A DNA stretch of 64,000 nucleotides from Paramecium octaurelia (GCA_905182995.1 CAJJDP010000001.1:723770-787769); one strand, 5' to 3'. Numbered from the stretch's first letter, positions 38,001 through 52,900 are shown. The notes: generated by a model not told the origin, from the letters alone. A program made the numbers and translations.

Positions 38001-41000
38001 TGTGTAAAATTATTTGAATCCATTATTTAAGTATATTGTGAAATCGGATCCAGATCCAGAATCAAACGAATTAATAAATATTAATGTTCAATAGATTAAT
38101 ACAAAAGATAAGAGATACAATAAAAAGAATCTGATAGTCTAAGTTACTTTTGGTACTTTGTGTTTGATTGCTAAACCTTTAGTAATTGCGAGACTACTCT
38201 TATTTGTTACTCCAGCAGATTAATAGAATCAGATGAAAGGTTATGAAGAAATGGATCAAGCAAAGAGGAAGATAGAATAGACCAAAAAGGAATTAGAAGG
38301 TGCAGCATAGACTGTGAAATTAGATAAAATGTAAGACGTAATTTTGATGGATGTTAATGTTAGAATAAGAAGTATAAATGCTATTTTAGTACACAGATTC
38401 ACTATTTTACCATTGGCTGAAATCAAGATAGAGAACACTGAAATAGGACTCATCAAATACGTTGATGAATTATAATTGAATGGCACTTTGGGGAACTTAT
38501 AACTTTTTGATCTAACCAATTATCCAAACACTCTTAGTTAGGAATCTGAATATGATCAAGTATAGCCTAAATAAATGGTTGGAGTCAAACTTCAATAATA
38601 GTCATTATTGAAAATGAATCTAATCTTGTACTCAGATGGTTCATCTAAAATATTTAATAATGTTAATATTATCATCGATGTAGAAATGAGTTAATTAATT
38701 ATACATGTAATGATGTAACCAGTCTTGAGATTATTAGATTACACTCTCTAATAATTGCTTTACGCTTTACAAAATCCTAAGCAAACTATATCTCCAAATT
38801 CAAATCTAGTCTAACTAGAAGAAGAAGCTATTGAATAATATTAAAATTCAAGATCCCAATTTGCTAGATAAACTATCAAATTGTCAGAAGAAGAAGCATC
38901 TGGCTTATAAAAACTATTAAAAAATCCACCAGGAATGAAATTAAATGTTAAAATTCATAATCCTTAAGTGATTCTTAAACCAAACTAAAGTTCAAATTCC
39001 TCAATGATTATTGATTTGGGAACCATATTTGTATCAAATAAAAGAGTATAAGCAACAAATAGAGTAACGGGCTAAGGATTGGAATTTGTTTGGGTCGAGT
39101 AATTTTTATTAAATATGAAGGATATCTAAATTTATTAATAAAATGAATAAACTAAAAGGGAATTTAGTTTACCATTTGATTTTAATATAAACGTTGAAAT
39201 ATTTACACTTGCTGAGAAATATGCTTTGAATTATCCTAAGTTGAAGTTTGATGAATAATTAAAGATTAATTGTTTTGTTGCTCCAATGATTTTATAAATG
39301 ACCCATTCTGATTACATGTTTATGATGAAATGTCTATTTCACAATATAGCATATGATGATGGATTTGATAATATGATAAGAATTAACAATCCAGAATATT
39401 TTAAAGCATTCTTTGCATAATAGGATTTGTAATAGATTAAATTAAAAGAAATGCTTAGATAATAAAATGAGAATCCCTAAATCAATTTCTAATTAGATAT
39501 AGAGAACTTTACTATATTTTTATTAAAAGATATTTAACCAAAACCAACTCCCTTCTAGAGAATGACTTTGATTATGATGAGGATAACATTTTAAAAGTGT
39601 AATAACGGATCAATGAAAGTCAATTTATTGATAAGAGATATGGAGGGAAGCATGTTTTAAGGAGATTAGTCCTTACAGGAATTTAATGAATTGCCTTTTA
39701 TTGGTAATATGAATTTTCATTAGAAATATACTTATGAATAAGTAACCAATTTAAATGGTTTAGTAAGGGGAAAACAAGGAACATAAAGTAATGCAGATTA
39801 ATAAATAATTTTGGCTAGCACTGGTTAACTTAGTTAAAGGATGAGGAGAGATTAAATTTTTAAGTTTGAGGATGCCTTTGAGTAGTAGAATGATGGCAAT
39901 ATTCAATACAAATTGATGTTCTCATTAATAATGAATCTTAATGGAGATAAATTAATTAATGTTGAATTGTCAGATTTTAAGTTACAATTACATGCTGGTC
40001 CTCTATTTGAAGTGCTTTAACTGATAGCTATGGATGATCCAGACTTAAATGCAAAACCAGGAAAATTTGTTAATCTTTAATTATAATAATAACAATAATA
40101 GTAATAATAATAGTACGGGGTATTGTCAATAAAAGTAAATCTAAGGAATGTAATCACATGTGTCCCATCTTAAGTTGAATCTAATGTCTTAGCTATTCGT
40201 GGGATATTTGAAATTACTTTGAAAATGTATCCATAGAGAACTTAGAAGTAAGTTTAAGCAGAAATTATGGAAAAGAATATCCCAGAAAAGGATTGGAATA
40301 AATTGAATATAGTTATGTCAATAAATGCTAAATTATAAAGAATAGAGATTTTCCTATGTAAAAGCTATGATTTAGGGAAGAGGGATGATTTTAAATAAGT
40401 TAAAAAAAGAGAGATTTTGTAACCTGCTGATATTGAAGTAATGATAGCCAGGGCTGCAGTATTCTATGCAAATTCAACAGAGTTTGGAGATGATATCGAT
40501 ATTGTTTGTAAAATCACTCCAATCAGTTTGAAAGTTTCCTTCAAAGACTTACTCACTATCTAAACTGGTTTAACATATTAGCTGAGCTAGATGCCAAAAC
40601 AAAACCCTGCTGCCATTAATGAACAAATGAAAAATAATGAATTGTCTAAATTAGATGCTTCTCATCTTGATAAAATATCAATGAATTCAATGAGAATTGA
40701 TTTGGAAATTGAAAAAACAAAAGTTGTAGTATTAAATGATATGGGTAACACCTTTGCTCCATTATTCGATTTATAAGTAGATCTAATCAAAATTCTATTA
40801 CAAAAGAAACCTATTCTTTTTGAAATTAGTATTTTAATCCCCTTTGAATTAAAAAACTTTAATCCTCTTACCTCTAAATGGGAACCAATCATAGAGAAAA
40901 CAGAATTTCAAATAATTTACTTATCAAGTCTGTTGGGTGAAACGAAAAACCTAATTACAATAGAACAATTAAAGGAGGATGCATCTTTTAATCTTAATAT

Positions 41001-43596
41001 ATCTTCTGTCTGTATCTAGACGGTTCTAAAGGTGCTGAAAATTATGAATAAGATTTTTAAGAAGTCAGATGTTAGAGAATAGAGAAGCTTGTCTAAATCT
41101 TCATTAACGTCCGAAAATGAGGGGAGTGAAGTACTCATTTAAGAATCACCATATGCAATAAGAAATTTAACAGGCAGACCTCTTCAAATTGAGTATATTG
41201 ATAAAAATAATTAATCTCAATTGAATGTACCTGTAAATCAATAATTAAATATGGTTTATGATGAAGAAATGGAATAGATGAATAGTAATAAAATAAGAAG
41301 AGTAAATGTAAACATTAAATTGGACAAGAAGACATTTCCATTGAAATATATTGACTTAGACAAGACTAGAGGAAAACTGTATGAACATGAAAGTCTGCAA
41401 GCTTATGGTATAGTAAAATTAGACTAAGTAACAAGTTAAAAGATACTAATCGTATCATCTCCAATTATAATTGTAAATAAAACAAGCAAATCTATAATCT
41501 TACAGATTAGTGATGATAAAAACTAATAAATATTTAAATTATAGCCATTAGTCAATGAATTAGATTTAACAAATGTTGTGCCAATTCCAATTGGATTTGA
41601 GAATTCTAAATTTTGTTTAAAGGTTGAGAATTGCCCACAATTTTCAGAAGAAATAAAAATAGATGCTTTAATTAGAAATTCAGCTGTAGGATAGCCATAA
41701 GCGATACACACAAGAGAAGGAATATATATTCAATTGAAAGTATATTTAGATAAGGAATATAAAGATAAAGTTAAAATAGAATTGCAAGCACCTTATAGAA
41801 TAACAAACTCATTGCCAAAAGAAATTTACGTTCAAATGCTAAATTAAAGAAAAGAAACAACATACATCAAAAAAATATAACCAAGGGAAACCATGGAGGA
41901 TTACATGCATTGTCTATCTAGTATTGATAACAAAAAAAACACTTATATTAGAGTATTATTGTAAGGGTTTTATTGGTCAAGTGAGTATCAACTATCATCA
42001 CCATTAGTAGAGGAAGGACAAAAGAACAAAACTGATTATTTAGGAAAATTATAATTGGTTGATGGAATGGATAACCAATTAACTTTGTTAATCTTTGAGC
42101 CTTGGCGATAACCAGACTATAATAAAGCAACAAGAGAGTTTGTAATTCATAGTATGGGCTATATAATAAACAAAACTGGAATGGATTTATAATATTATAC
42201 ATCTGAAAAAAAGAAGAACCTAATACCAATCGCAGGATAAAATCCAATTAATTCAGGAGATTCAATAGACAGAAACATAATCTTCATCGGATAAGAGTGC
42301 GGAAATATATTATAGTTGTCTCATTCATCTGCCCCTCAAAAAATATCATAATTTCCAATTTAAATATCTAGTATTGGTGAACCATTCATTGATATCATTA
42401 GGGTAGATGAAGAGGATTCTAGTAGACTGCTTTAAACATATCTAGGAGCTAAATTGGATTTGAAGGTCTGTAATAACAAATATACTCTTTTTTCAAAGGT
42501 GATTACAATAGAGCCTAGATTCATTTTGGTAAATAATACTGATAAAGAATTGATAATACACGATGTCGATGGAAATTACCATTAAATTATTTAGCCTAAT
42601 CAAAGAGCCATTTCTTAAGTTAAATATAATGTAAAGCAAAAAGATCCATTTGATTTACAATTTATAACAATGAATCTTAATGAAAATACTTATCATCCAA
42701 GTGGTAGAATCAATATATGCTCGGTTGGAATAGTAAATTTTCAATTGAGACATACATAAGATTCTTAAGAAAAATTATACTTAAGTTGCGATATTCGAAA
42801 AGAAGGATGTAGTTTATATATTATCTTTACTTAACTCTCTCTCGATTAAGCACCATATAAAATAGAACTTGAAGCTGAGGCATTAGAATTAGTAATTTAA
42901 GAGTTGAAGGTCACTCTCAGATAAGATAATTAAGTTGCCTATTTTGCTTCTGATGACCCTTAACAAATGAGTAGGATTTTGAATGTAGAATTGAGAGTTG
43001 CAGATGATCCTTATAATGATTTTACTCCCTTTAAATATAAACTTAATCCAGATATCATTGGTGTTTTTAAGATCTACACTTTTAAACCTAAAAAAGGATC
43101 TATGGCTAATCCTATTTCTGTTGCTTTGACTATCATGCCTTAAGGTAATCAGAAGCATGTTAAAGTGGCCATAGCCACATAGGAATAAATGGCACTCTAT
43201 CAGTCAAAACCAAAATAAGACTTCTTAAAGTAAGTCAAAGAGAAGGAAAATCTTGGAATAGAAATGAATGAAGACTCCATAAGATAATCGTATTCGCTAT
43301 AACAATCACGTCAATCTCAATAATAAGATGGTGATAAAATCTTGACGAGAATTAATCTTAAGATAAATTCATTTTCATTATCTATTGTTCATAATTCTCA
43401 AATGAAAAAGAGACCAGCAGAATACTTTCACTTTTTATGTAAAAATATAGAATTTGTTACTATTTCAACAAATATTAGTTTGGTTGTTTAATTGAGAGTA
43501 CAATATATAAATTTTGATCATAACGCTTAATTTTATGTTCAATTTCCTGTTATTTTAACACCATAAAAATATTCAATATATTAACCAACTTAAATC

Positions 43597-43655
<59 letters not shown>

Positions 43656-45236
43656 GTAATAATAGGAAGCTGTCAAATAATATTAATAGAGCGAAAAATA
43701 CTTTTTTAATTTCTTAATTATGAAGGATAATAGGGTTACATCAATCAACTTATTTCAAAATGTCACTTTAGAAATAGATCCATTTGAAGTCAAAATAGAA
43801 TAACTATTCATTAATAATTGTTTAGATTTCATTTGGGCTATAACATCGTATTAAGGATTAATAAATGATTATAATAAGACCTAATCAGAAATTTTGCTTA
43901 AATAAAAATAATCAGATACTCAATCCTTATAAGAAAAGAAATAAAGTACTAATAGTTCAGCATAAATTGAATCAGTTTACTAATCCAATGAAGAGTGGAG
44001 AACGAAGTAATTACCAAAAGCATAATTACCAACTTATATTAGTGAAATCATCATATCCCCAATAGCCATAAATGTCACTTTCTAAATGACAGGCAAAGGA
44101 GATCTAAAATTAGTATAGTCTGCCTTATTTTCATCCATAGCCTAAGCTTTGGGGGTCGCATTGACAGATGTAAGTGATGCACCAATTGTTATTTCAGGAT
44201 GGCAACTTGAAAATTGCTTTGATACAATTCCAGGAATACTGAAGAAAATGTAGGAATTTTATCTTGCTGCAGGTTTGAAGTAACTCGGCAAATTGATTGG
44301 AAGTTTGTCAATTATAGGTAATCCTATTAGTTTATTTAATAATGTATCAACAGGATTTAAAGATTTCATTGATAAACCAGCTGCAGGATTGACTTAAGGT
44401 CCTTTAGAAGCTGGTTTAGGATTAGCCTAAGGAGCTGGATCATTGGTATCTCATACTATATTAGGAGCAATAAACTCAGTTAACAAAATAGCTGGAAGCG
44501 TAAGTGGAGGTTTGGCAAATTTGGCAATGGATGAAAATTATTTAAGGAAAAGAGAAAAGATGAAGATGTAGAAACCAAAGCATATTGGTGAAGGTTTAGG
44601 ATAAGGAGCCCAATCAATAATGACAGGAATAACAGATGGCATTGCTGGAGTTTTCTTGAAACCCATATAAGAAACCAAAGAAAAGGGTTTGAAAGGAGTC
44701 TTTACCGGAACAGCTAAAGGATTTGCTGGACTAATCATAAAACCAATAACTGGAGTTTTAGATGGATTCTCCTAAACTGCAGCTGGAATTCAAAATACAG
44801 TTCAATATTTTGATGACAAACCTAATAATAATAGATCTAGAAATATTCGACCTGTTTACGGATATGAAGGATATATCACTGATTTCATTTCACTTGATGC
44901 CGAAGCCTATGCTACTCTTTAGTTCATACGTAGGGGCTAATTAATAAACAATAGATTTGTAGCATCCTACTTTTTGAATTCTGAACATGATGGTTATTGT
45001 ATGCTGGTCTTAACTATTGAGCATTTTATATATATGTCAGTGAAGACGAAGAAGAAAGTAAAATTCGTAGTTAAATTTAGGTTTGGATTTTGGCATCAAC
45101 TGAAATCACTCATTTAGAGATCGTTCCTTCAGGACTCAAGATTTAAGTGAATAAACCTTAAAAACAATTGAAAGTATATAAAAATTAATCATTTAGAACA
45201 AATACATTACTTAATTAGTCTTAGGAGAGGACTTGA
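35088..45236 (+). CDS. VPS13: VPS13-type bridge-like lipid transfer protein
   Basis: Predicted 3,357 residues; introns 35289-35314, 35708-35733 and 45058-45080, with one 9.3-kb exon. The N-terminus is a chorein domain: FEKQLEKILNWVLGKFIDG, LHIGIWSGEVTIQNVALKP and VPWKSLTSSPVEVVLSDLYL. A PH-like domain sits at about 781-880 (KVGKIWKRGQLLKWSQYTG to WKEAIEEM). The beta-rich adaptor-binding (VAB/SHR-BD) region covers about 2000-2590 (NLTGRPLQIEY, FILVNNTDKELI). A 23-Gln tract is at 2820-2842. The VPS13 C-terminal block covers about 3030-3260 (GFKDFIDKPAAGLTQGP, GSVSGGLANLAMD), ending with VWILASTEITHLEI. VPS13 proteins form a hydrophobic groove that moves lipids between organelles at contact sites. 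The length is typical. The internal PH domain differs from the usual yeast and human layout and should affect membrane targeting. Confidence 0.95.
40081..40113 (+). repeat. short poly-Gln tract in VPS13
   Basis: Ten consecutive Gln codons, nine of them TAA or TAG and one CAA, followed by Tyr. This is an in-frame low-complexity loop between beta-rich segments. Confidence 0.8.
43597..43665 (+). repeat. (TAA)n microsatellite coding 23 Gln in VPS13
   Basis: Twenty-three consecutive TAA/TAG codons, almost all TAA, read as poly-Gln inside the VPS13 frame before the C-terminal domain. In the standard code this would be 23 stops. Likely length-variable between strains. Confidence 0.9.
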
Positions 45237-45344
45237 AATATGATATCTTTTAGACAATGTAGAGCATATGGGATTCGGTTAAGGGGAATAAAAGTTGAGT
45301 GGTTATTTAACTAAATAATAATTTATATTATCATATTCAAACTT

Positions 45345-48300
45345 TCAATTCTCATCTAGCTTAATTAATATTCTTTTTCCATATTTTAATATTTATTAAT
45401 CCTTTGTTTATGCCTTATAATTAATGTTATATTTACTAAAGTCATTTCGATTATCTATCTAATTTACAATTCTTCAAATTTCTTTCGACATTCAGGATAA
45501 GCACAAAGATTCCCTATAGAAAATAAGGATATTCTTGTTGGTTGAGACCCTTTGTCTGTCTTCACTAATTCTAATAATTAATGTAAAGCTCCATGTTTTA
45601 TTAAATCCTTTGTTAAGGCATTAGAATTCCTCACAAAATTTCCTAATGCTCCAGCTGCATTTGCTCTAGTTTTTTCCTTTTTTTTAAATAATAAATATAC
45701 TTCTTAATCTCTTAATAAATCAACTAACATTGGTACAACTGGTCTTAACTATTCATACAATCTGTCACTATGAAATCCTGCATTTCCAACTGCAAAGCAA
45801 GCAAATTTGCGTGTATGTTTATCTGGATCTTGACAACATTTTATGCAAAGATTAATTAAATCAAATTTTAGTAAGTGCTCATAAAAAAAGGAAGAATGTC
45901 GACACAAATTACCAATTAAATTGCAAACTTTTGCTCTAACATTAGAATCAGGAGATTAGATTTACTATTTCAAGTCAGTATACAAATTAATCGAATGAAT
46001 ATTTGGATAAAAATCTTTACTAATCCTGGCCAATTAAGAAAGGATATTAATTGAATCAACACTCATTATTTGATATTTCTACAAAATAGCCAATCCATTG
46101 TTTTATACAAAACTTTATGCAAATTGTTTGTCTTCTTCATTATTTCCCACCAATCTTGAAATGAATGAAATAACTAAAGATATGTGATCTTTTTATAAAT
46201 ATTTGATCAAATTTAAAGTTAAAGCTACTATCTCTTGATTACTCAATTCTTTAAATACATTATCACAATTTTATTCTTAAAATGCCAAAATGAAAATTCG
46301 AATAATTTAAATGCTCATTACATTTACGCATGCCAAGCCTCCTCCACTAGAAGATGGCCATTCTTGAATACTTTATAATTAAGCTTCTTTTAAAAAGGAA
46401 CACAAAATTCTAATAGAGTTTTCTTAAAAGATTAATTATCCTAAGGCTTTGAAATTTGAGTATATTGAATCATGAATTAAAATTAATAACGATACAAATC
46501 CTTTTGGAGATACATCATTCCTGCTAGTAACATTCAATAAAATTTAGAACAATAATTAATGTATTTCATATTTTTCCAACAATTAAAACAGATCTGTCAA
46601 TTTCTTTTACTCTTTATTATATCTGAATAGTAGTTTTTGTAACAATGTAATAACTCCATCAACGAATCCATAACTAGGACAACCAAAACTGCTACCCTCT
46701 AGCTTTCTAATTTCTTCTGTTCTATTTTGTTTTTTATTCGGATTGACCAGTTCGCTTAATAATTTGTAAGGTAGTTATTAGCTAAAATAATTAAGTAATT
46801 GATTCGTAAAGTTGGTTTCTTATTATAATAATTCTGCAATCAACTGAATTGCTGATAAAGAAACTATAGGATTTAACTAAATATTATTCTCAAAAATTTC
46901 AATCACCTGTTATAAATTAACCTAATATTCCTAATTTTTATTCTTATATTATTAAACTAAGATTAACAAGGCAGTTCCTTAAAATAATGCTTCATCAGAA
47001 TTAAGTGCTTGACTAATCAGTTCTTTTGAAACATGAACATCTTTACTAACTCTAATCATTTATAATAAAATTCTCAATACAGAGATTCTTGTTAAATTTT
47101 ACTATTCATCTTATTCATTATAAATTTTCATATGATCAATATCTGCATAAGCAGTAACTATCTAGTTTTTCATTGATTCAAACAGAGGTAATGCCTCATT
47201 AAAATTTAAAATTTAGATTGAATATCCTTTTTTCCAAGGAAAACTAAATATTTCTCCATGAATAGGATGTATCAATACTCCAATTACTTAAGTAGCAAAT
47301 TTGTGAAGAGTAACATTATTTTTTGTCAGTTTAGCAGTTTCTTAGGCTAAGTTATGTTCAACTAATTCTTTATAAAACAATACAGATCTAACTGGATTTA
47401 GACTAGCTTAATTAGCAAATATCCCAATAGTTTTAATTGTGTTGATTAATTCATTATTTTATCCAATCTTCAGAATTTGGGCAGTCATGCCAATGAATTT
47501 AATAAATATATTATCAATTCCAATATTTTTATCAAAGGTGGCTTTGGCCAAAAGTCCAATAGTCTTAATTAACTCAGATAGCAATTCAGAACTACCTTAT
47601 TTTAGAATACTCTTAACATGAGTAACCAATTAAATAGGAATTTATTAGTTTTTAACAACATCCAAGCCTTCTTATAAGTTTCCTTTGGTTATAACTTATC
47701 CAAAGACTTTCAAAGCGCAATGCAAAGAGGGTTTCTTTGGTGGAGCTAAAACTTGAAGCAATTTATCGAGAAATCCAGGGTCGCACCTTAATTATGTAGC
47801 CCCTTGAACATCATTGGCAATTTATTCACTTTTCACCCAATATTCATCATTGCAAGGCATTCTTCTGGGAGAGATATCTCTTGTATCTTTACCTTAATCA
47901 TAAGTTATGATTTCTCTTGTAGGTGTTAAAGATCTTTTGCGTTTATCAATGACTTCATTTTCCACACCTGCCCATTAACTATATTATTCTAATCTTTTTT
48001 TCCTTTCATATTTTTCTTAGTCAGACTCTTATATAAATGGATGATTTAGCAGATCAGGCCATCCTAATCTATCAGAAGGTGTTTTATTGAGTAGTCCTTT
48101 TAAGAAACTTTTGAATTCCAGACTCATATTGTCTGGATATTTTACAGGATCCTTTATGATAAGTTGAATTAAAGAGTAAATTTGATTTGTATAGAATGGT
48201 GGTTAGCCAACAAAAAGTTCGTATAAAATCACCCCCAAAGACCAGAGATCAACGGTGTGATTATAAGGTTATTCTTAAACTAACTCTGGAGCCATGTAAA

Positions 48301-48819
48301 GTGGAGTACCTTTGATAGAATGCAACACTTAAGTATTTGTAGACATTGCTCTTGCAAATCCAAAATCACACAATTTAACAATTCCATTGGCAGATAGTAA
48401 AATATTTTAGGGTTTCATGTCCCTATGAATAATTCTGTTTGAATGCAGATAATGAAGTGCTCTAACCAATTATTATGCTATTTTTCTAACTTCACTTTCA
48501 GGAAGATTACGATCATCCTCCAAAATTTCATACAATTCTCCTTAAGCAAACTAATAAGTAAAACAATTTAAATTACTTCAGTTACTAAGCAAAACTCTCC
48601 TTACGTCTCAAATGCATCTAATAATAAGATTATATTTTCATGCTTCAATCTTCTCAATATTTCAATTTCCTATCTCAAATTTGCTAAATCTTTTTCTGTT
48701 TTTCCCCTTTTACTTATGAACTTCAAAGCTGCCATCTAATTGCTTTTCTTCTATCTTCCCTTAAATACCTTTCCAAATTGACCTTCACCTATTAAATGCA
48801 AGACATGATAATTTTCCAT
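45345..48819 (-). CDS. STK36: Fused/STK36-type kinase with ARM-like C-terminus
   Basis: Predicted 1,138 residues; introns 48551-48576 (26 nt) and 45436-45467 (32 nt). The kinase domain starts MENYHVLHLIGEGQFGKVFK (Gly loop at 11-16, Lys33), then EIEILRRLKHENIILLLDAF, HRDMKPQNILLS, LCDFGFARAM, GTPLYMAPEL and DLWSLGVILYEL, so all catalytic residues are present. The start, MENYHVLHLIGEG, and the overall wording match the Fused family closely. The remaining 850 residues are helical, Leu-rich repeats such as RANAAGALGNFVRNSNALTK and VRAKVCNLIGNLCRHSSFFY, typical of ARM/HEAT arrays in Fused. Fused is needed for the ciliary central pair in vertebrates, which suits a ciliate. It converges with VPS13 (108 nt apart). 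Confidence 0.93.
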
Positions 48820-48911
48820 TTGATTTTAATTTATAATGTATATGTTAATTTAATATAACATCTTATTTACTATAGAATATTTGATCAAAATAATATTCGT
48901 TTTTATAAGTA

Positions 48912-49691
48912 ATGAAAATTCAATTCCTTCTGGCATGCATTGTTTTTGCATCCGCTCAATCTTCATTTCTTGAAGAATCCTTAATTAACAGATCATTTGC
49001 CCCCATGATGAATATATTCTTAGAGAAATCAACCGATCCAACTTAATAATAATAATTAGAAACAGCCACCCCTCCTGATACACTTCTCACAGCCACCCTT
49101 GATAGTTACATTGATGCCTCAAAATAATAATAAATTCTAATTGCACAGCAATATGAGTAAAATTTACCAGCCAACGGTGATTGTATTATTCTTTATGGAG
49201 AATGTGAATATAAGGGGCCTTCTTTCAAATATTGTGATTAACCAGGAGAATACATCAAATTTGATATTCCTGTACATTCAGTTTACATCCCTATTGGGTA
49301 TCTCATACAAATATTCTAGAATGTCACTCAAAATTAAAGATGCTCTCTAGGGAAATAAGATTAATTTAATTTATAGTCATGAATGCATATCTGAAGGTAT
49401 TAACATTCCAGAACCCAAAATTTATGAAGATCATCCAAATGATTGGTTTGGTGAAATTAAAGAATCTGATAAGGCTGTTCTTGATTCAGGAGAACTTGCA
49501 ACTCCATAAATTAAGTATTATGACAATGATGGAAATGTCATATGTATATTAATAATTTTATTGCATTAGCTAAAGAAGAATACTAAAAATTAGTCGAAGC
49601 TGATTTATAAAGGTCACATAATTTCTATCTTGGAATAGTTGAATAGCCAGATTATTCTTAGCCAAATTAATAAGTAGAATCTAATGAATGA
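48912..49691 (+). CDS. small secreted protein, beta-gamma-crystallin-like
   Basis: Predicted 243 residues; introns 49298-49319 (22 nt) and 49544-49569 (26 nt). It begins with a signal peptide (MKIQFLLACIVFASAQS). After a Thr/Gln-rich stretch comes CIILYGECEYKGPSFKYC, then SVYIPIGMSLKIKDAL. The Tyr-x-x-x-x-Tyr-x-Gly-x-x pattern and the following hydrophobic block resemble one beta-gamma-crystallin motif pair, a fold used in secreted calcium-binding or matrix proteins (in Paramecium also reminiscent of granule proteins). The second half, with IYEDHPNDWFGEIKESDKAV and EEYQKLVEADLQRSHNFY, has no recognised domain. The gene starts 92 nt from the divergent Fused gene. Gene model good, family tentative. 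Confidence 0.75.
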
Positions 49692-49986
49692 AATGTTAAA
49701 TTAATAACCATTAATAATTATTATTTCCCTTCTTTTGAATTTGTATAAGTTCTATTATTCCTACTTTAGTAAACTGTATTTTTTCAAATTTTATATAACA
49801 CAAATTAAAACGCATATTATTACAAAAATTAATAATAAATTGCAGTTGTGTTTGTTAGAATTATTATAGTTCTATTATTAATTGACGACCTCTGGGAAGA
49901 AATTATTTATTTTAAAAAATGAATTTAATTTATTTATAAAGTTAAATATATAAATAATAACAATTTTTATACACATATAAACACTT
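49692..49986. other. intergenic between convergent genes
   Basis: AT-rich stretch between two 3' ends with no supported gene. Shorter than most repeats would need; nothing notable seen. Confidence 0.6.
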
Positions 49987-52900
49987 TCATATTTTTCTAA
50001 CTTACAGAGGTATTGTTTCAAATAATATTATTTTTTAATTTGGTATCTATTTTTATATGCACGCTTTTAGGAGTTTATCCTTAATTACTCTTAACTAATA
50101 TGCCAAATCAAAGACAACAGAAAATATCAAGATAGAAGTAAATATTGCAATATGGAACCATCCTACTATATATTTTTAGTCTAAAGTTAGATTAGGCATT
50201 GAATACAAAATGAAGAAACTAGTGGCCAAAGTAATTTTGGATTCCACAAATATCATTTTGTAGTATTCGTAACCATTTGTCATAGGTCTCTTAGATACAA
50301 GATATAAAGCAAATGAAATATGAGTAATCGAAATAAGTGTCGTTTGTAATTATCCGGATTATTACATAAAAATGAGTAAAAGCATAAAAACTAATTTTTT
50401 AATTAATAGTAGCGAATTGAATTGTCTAGCCCATAATCCACGATTTTCTGTGACTCCTTCAGATAAAACCGTGAATTAATCAGCAATCCCATTTGATTAC
50501 TAGGTTTGTTTTGAGAGAATCAAGTATATGATGGTTAGTACTAAACAGAATGACATTCCAGCAATTAAGACACTAACAAATGTTATAAAGATGTGAAATT
50601 TTGGGTAATATAACTAAAGCAAGACTGTAAAAAGAATGTCATATGTATTGGTTAGAAAAATTCTAATTATTCCAGAATAGAAAAAGTAAAATTAGAATCG
50701 TATTAATAATCTATATAGTTATTAAGTTAATTTTAGAAAGTATATATGGTCATATAAATAGTGAACATATTTATTTATAGCATAAATGAGTAATAAACTG
50801 GCATAAAAGGATGCAAAAGTAGTACCAAAAATCATCATGGAGCTTCCAAAATTATAAAAGTAAAATGCATTAATATTGTCTTCTTTAAACTTGTTAGTGG
50901 TTTCAATGAATATTGTTTCACCGAAACTAAATAGATTGATGATTTTTTAAAAGTGAATGAAATCTAGGAATGGTTGTAATGTTATTACTCTAAATAAATC
51001 AAAGAATGAATTTAAGTTTGTAGGAAATTGTATATTGATATACTTAATATATGATAAATACTGAACCATGTCTAATAGATTCCAAAATATATCTAAGTTT
51101 CCAGTGAGCACTGAAATTAAAGCAATGGCTAAAAGTATGTAGAGCAATATTGAATTAAAAATAGTGGTAGTTGTTGACATCCTTAAATCTGAGGCTGATT
51201 CATAATAGCAGGTAAATAAACGAATATTTTACTTTGTTTTCACAGGATGCTAATTATTTTCATCAATAAATTCTGAAGGTTTAAAAGAGACCAATAGTGA
51301 TGGATTCTCCACACTTATAAAGAACTCAACATTGATTACATATACCACAGGATCAAATGTAGTTGTTGAGTAAGTGTTGTTATTCACAATGTCTATTTTA
51401 TATAGAGTAGGATTTAAATTTAGGATGTTAGCTTCAATGAGAGTGTAATTAGATTTATTGTTTGCACCTAGATACTTAAGATTAGAGGTAAACGATAACT
51501 AAATGGACTGTTTCAAATTTGGTGCAATTGTTAGTAGTGTTAAGATCATGGAAGGCTATTAAGTAAACTCGCAGATAGATGGTACATTTGCATTGTTAAT
51601 ACAATTCCAGCTTTTTTCAATCATGCAACCAGATGAGCATCCATCAAAAGAATCGATATTAGCATCATCACATTGTTCAGATTATATATCAGTTGTAGCC
51701 ACAACTATGCCATCTCCACAAATGACTTCGCATTATCCTTATATGGATATTGACCATCCAAATAGACACTATAAACATAGGCCTTGGTTGCACAAAGTAC
51801 AAGCAAAATGGCATTAATATTAACAATTGTAACATCCATCATATTGATCAAAGTTCCCATCATCACATTATTCTTTCCCTTAAACAATTTCATCACCACA
51901 TTTTGTAGTACAATTATCATTATTATCTATGTAATACCCTTACTCATAGTCACATTCAACACAAATACCTTCTTAACATATTAAACACCCAATCACACAA
52001 CTATATTAACAATTATAACATCCATCATTTGCTCTAAGATTACCATCATCACATTACTCAACATCTAAGTTAACAATACCATCCCCACAAATATTTTGGC
52101 ACCGTGTCTCGTAACACTACTCTTAATACCAGATGCATGATAAACCAAACTTATCAATAGAGCATGATTCTTGATTATCATAATCTGAACAACCATTAAT
52201 CATAACACATTTATTTTAAACTTTACTAAAAGTGCAAGTGGCCATAAAATTCTGACATTCTGGATGGTTATTATGGTATTTAACATCAGCTAATTCACAC
52301 TTTCTATTAAAACACTAATTGTTGTACCATACACATAAAAATCCTTGTCTTGAGATTGTACATTGATATTCAAATCTGAAATCACTGCAACTATATGATG
52401 TAATACATTAAACACCATTAGTGATGCAAGAGCCATCGAGGATAGCTTTGCAATATTTATCACTTTAATAGAAAAAATCCTCACAAACAGTCATTTGACA
52501 TCCTTGGACACAATTTCTTTAGTTATTATCTCTAATATTGAGAAATTTGCAAGTGTTGTTATTGTAACTATTACAAGTTGCTTTATCTTGGCAACCAGAT
52601 CCAGAATTTGCTAAGGTGCATTGATTTAATAATGATTCACACCCAATTGCAGTTGTGACTGTACTATCAATATTGGAACATATAAGTTCTTTACATACTC
52701 CATATTATTTGCTCCAATAACATTTTTTCCTACTAGCATCTATTACACATTAAGTCCTATATGCTAAATTACAAGTTGTTGGTATATTTGTACAACCCCC
52801 TAGTACTTATGAGACAGTACAAACTTGATTGGTTGGCGATATAAATTATTCACATTTGGTGATCGTGTCAATCTCTTGGGGTGCTGTTGTGCAATCTACA

